Positions 62,083 through 64,000 of a stretch of DNA of 64,000 bases are shown in pieces (within the stretch, counting starts at the first letter, position 1; each line of letters opens with the position of its first letter). Source of the DNA: Hoyosella altamirensis (lineage in GTDB: Bacteria; Actinomycetota; Actinomycetes; Mycobacteriales; Mycobacteriaceae); assembly GCF_014191505.1 (NCBI RefSeq), contig NZ_JACHWS010000002.1:558001-622000 (forward strand), given 5' to 3'. Position numbers and translations under genes: made by a program. Below the pieces are notes generated by a model. The model was not told the origin of the DNA, searched no databases, and worked only from the letters and a program-made list of their open reading frames with translations.

Positions 62083-64000
62083 TTAGTGTGTGATGTCAGT
62101 TGTGAGATCGCTGACGGCTTGCCGCCAGATCGCCGCGATTCGCTGGGTGGACTCGGGCCCGAGAACACCACTGGCAGCCGAGAATTCGCATTCAATTTCG
62201 GGCCCGTCGGCGCTGTCGACGGTCACCGCGTCCACGTGGAGCGGGTGGTTGAGCCTGGTGGCGGGGTCAACGGAACCACCGAGCGCCTCCCCTTCCGGCG
62301 CTGTGGTCCAGGCCGCACCGGTTTCTTCGCCGAGCGTCATGCGGCCCAGATAGTTGAACACCACAGAAGGTCGCTGATAGGGCCTCGCCCGGAACTCGGG
62401 GTCGTATTCGCGCAACAGCCCGAAGCCGATGCCACCATCAGGGATGGCCCGCAGCGCGGAAGCTGTGTTGTGCAGCGTCGCTGTCAGGTCGTCAGCGACG
62501 TCGATCAGCACGGGGAACATTGTCGTGAACCAGCCGACAGTCCTGGAAAGATCTGCGCCGGGGACGAGGTGTTCTTCACGGCCATGCCCCTCGAGCTCGA
62601 TCTTCACGGCGCACCCCCCGCGCACTTCTCGCACCGCGAATGCCAGTGCGGCGAGGAGGATGTCGTTGACGGCCCCGCTGGCGAGGACCTTCTCGGTGGT
62701 TCGAATGGACAGGCGGACGTGAGCGGATCGCATCGTCGCGACAGTGTCCGTTCCGGTCAGCCCACGCGTTCCCAGCACCGGTTCCTCCGCGCTGAGAGCG
62801 GGCAGCCACACGTCCCGATTACTGGGCACCCGGTGGCTGGCAGCCAGGGTCGTTGCCCAGGCCCGGAAGGAAGTGCCCTCCGGCTCGATCCCGTCGCCGC
62901 GCACTGCGGCGGCCAGGTCAGGAACTAGCGTCCGCCATGAGACCCCGTCAACGGCAAAGTGATGGATCGCAAGAAAAACACGACCGGGGACATCAGGCCC
63001 CATGTCGAATAGCACGGCTTGCAACATGATGCCGCGATGTGGATCGAGAGCATCGAGCACACGGTGCCGTTCCACGCGGAAAAGCTCCTCCCAGGGGCTC
63101 TGTGCCGCGTCGACCCGGCGTACGAGAACCTCTGGCGCGGGGCCGGTCTCATTGAGTACCCAGCTATCGCGTGCAAGCCTGGATCGGAGTGCCGGGTGCG
63201 CTGAAACAAGCTCCCCGATCGCGCTGCTGAGCGCTGCGAGCGTCAGTCCCGCGGGCGCGGTGAGAAGCCGAGATTGTGTGAACCGGCTCAGGTCACCGCC
63301 CCATTCAAGGGCGTCGCGCATGATAGGCGTGAACGGGACTTCGCCGGTCGCGGGAATTGCGTCGAGTCGTGCCGCGGCTTCAGCGTCGGCGACGATGGCG
63401 TCCGACTTATCGCACGCTGCCGCCATCGCGGCGATGGTGCGCAGTTCGAATACGTCTCGTGCACTCAAGGCTATGCCTGCGGCGCGGACTTTCGACACCA
63501 GCTGGATCGAGACGATGGAATCCCCGCCGAGCAGGAAGAAATCATCGTCGATTCCGATGTTCTCCAGGCCAAGAATCTCTGCGACAACACCGGCCAAGGT
63601 CGCTTCAGTGGCCGTCCGGGGCGCTCGACTGCTGGTCAACGCGGCGAAGTCAGGATTTGGCAGTGATTTCCGGTCGATCTTTCCGTTGGGCATCGTTGGG
63701 ATCGAGTCGATCAGGATCACGGCCGCGGGCACCATGTAGTCGGGCAGAAGCGTCTGGAGTTCGCTGCGCACATCGAGCGGGTCGACATCAGCCTCAGCAG
63801 GGTCGTCACAAGTTATGTACCCGACGATGCGACGAACACCGGACTCGTCGGTGTGGGCTACCGCGATCGCACTGCGCACTCCGGGCGCTGCGGCCAGCGC
63901 CGCTTCCACTTCGCCGAGTTCGACGCGGAAGCCACGTATTTTGACCTGGTCGTCACCGCGTCCGAGGTATTCAAGACGGTATGGCGATCCGGCAGAGAGT
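62083..64000 (-). CDS. Siderophore non-ribosomal peptide synthetase (partial, 5' end outside)
   Basis: The 3' end of an NRPS. From the window edge: end of an adenylation domain (YLGRGDDQVKIRGFRVELGE, then NGKIDRKSLPNPD), a carrier domain (FFLLGGDSIVSIQLVSKVR), and a final epimerisation domain with IHHFAVDGVSWRTLVPDL, EGHGRE, RTVGWFTTMFPV and VVFNYLGR. There is no thioesterase after it. The last module would therefore load an amino acid and flip it to D, then pass it on; with the neighbouring carrier protein, exporter and reductase the product is probably an aryl-capped siderophore. Activated amino acid unknown. Confidence 0.9.
   Translation of the reverse strand, partial: LSAGSPYRLEYLGRGDDQVKIRGFRVELGEVEAALAAAPGVRSAIAVAHTDESGVRRIVGYITCDDPAEADVDPLDVRSELQTLLPDYMVPAAVILIDSIPTMPNGKIDRKSLPNPDFAALTSSRAPRTATEATLAGVVAEILGLENIGIDDDFFLLGGDSIVSIQLVSKVRAAGIALSARDVFELRTIAAMAAACDKSDAIVADAEAAARLDAIPATGEVPFTPIMRDALEWGGDLSRFTQSRLLTAPAGLTLAALSSAIGELVSAHPALRSRLARDSWVLNETGPAPEVLVRRVDAAQSPWEELFRVERHRVLDALDPHRGIMLQAVLFDMGPDVPGRVFLAIHHFAVDGVSWRTLVPDLAAAVRGDGIEPEGTSFRAWATTLAASHRVPSNRDVWLPALSAEEPVLGTRGLTGTDTVATMRSAHVRLSIRTTEKVLASGAVNDILLAALAFAVREVRGGCAVKIELEGHGREEHLVPGADLSRTVGWFTTMFPVLIDVADDLTATLHNTASALRAIPDGGIGFGLLREYDPEFRARPYQRPSVVFNYLGRMTLGEETGAAWTTAPEGEALGGSVDPATRLNHPLHVDAVTVDSADGPEIECEFSAASGVLGPESTQRIAAIWRQAVSDLTTDITH

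Overview
The window is chromosomal DNA from a high-GC Gram-positive bacterium of the mycolic-acid group (Mycobacteriales/Corynebacteriales). The evidence is a galactan export and priming locus (Wzm, Wzt, GlfT1), a bacterial proteasome activator ending in GQYL, a 10-methyl fatty acid gene pair, and a gene order (recR, ybaB, SRPBCC protein, FAD oxidoreductase, CFA-like methyltransferase, dnaX, class I aminotransferase, SRP RNA, tRNA-Ser; later tadA, its partner protein and tyrA; later pat, quinone oxidoreductase, bpa, wzm, glfT1) that I recall from Mycobacterium tuberculosis around Rv3715c-Rv3783. A Hoyosella/Rhodococcus-like genome is a guess; the genus cannot be fixed by reading alone.

Layout. 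1-9.8 kb is a conserved core: recombination and replication (recR, ybaB, dnaX), tuberculostearate synthesis (tmsA/tmsB), aspartate aminotransferase, SRP RNA and tRNA-Ser(GGA). 9.8-12 kb holds a BASS-type transporter and a flavoprotein with a Cys-rich tail, each behind a Fur/Zur-like palindrome. 12-17.6 kb carries a queuosine set (gluQ, a YhhQ-type precursor transporter, tgt) with an aberrant UppP and an RDD protein among them. 17.6-25.5 kb has a TetR-controlled MMPL exporter, a prolyl-editing-type deacylase, a GAP-family protein, the shrunken remains of a second MMPL gene, and a NarL-type two-component system. 25.5-29.7 kb has tRNA-Ser(CGA), tadA with its partner, tyrA and an amidase. 29.7-40 kb is accessory: hydrolases, an ECF41-type sigma factor with its oxidoreductase, a haloalkane dehalogenase-like enzyme with an HxlR regulator, and two tandem membrane zinc-ribbon proteins. 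39.9-48 kb has tRNA-Arg(ACG), tRNA-Ser(GCT), pat, a secreted 5'-nucleotidase-like protein without its metal ligands, a secreted protein of unknown function, an AlbA_2 regulator and tRNA-Ser(TGA). 48-54.2 kb holds MarR, quinone oxidoreductase, bpa and the galactan genes. 54.3-58.1 kb holds an I/D-type chelatase pair (frameshifted in the I gene) and a RES toxin-antitoxin pair. 58.2-64 kb has a GltS-type symporter and the 3' end of a siderophore NRPS cluster (NRPS, free carrier protein, EntS-like exporter, siderophore-interacting reductase).

Functional links. TadA and its substrate tRNA-Arg(ACG) are both here. Tgt, YhhQ and GluQ together suggest uptake and insertion of a queuine-type base and its further glutamylation. 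Wzt, Wzm and GlfT1 act in succession on the lipid-linked galactan precursor. All four serine tRNA anticodon types (GGA, CGA, GCT, TGA) lie within 39 kb. The most unusual items are the MMPL micro-remnant, the metal-ligand-less 5'-nucleotidase, the UppP lacking both motif glutamates, the chelatase frameshift that keeps its stop-start coupling, and several crisp operators (ECF41 promoter, TetR palindrome, Zur-like boxes, 50-bp-spaced repeats before the AlbA_2 gene).
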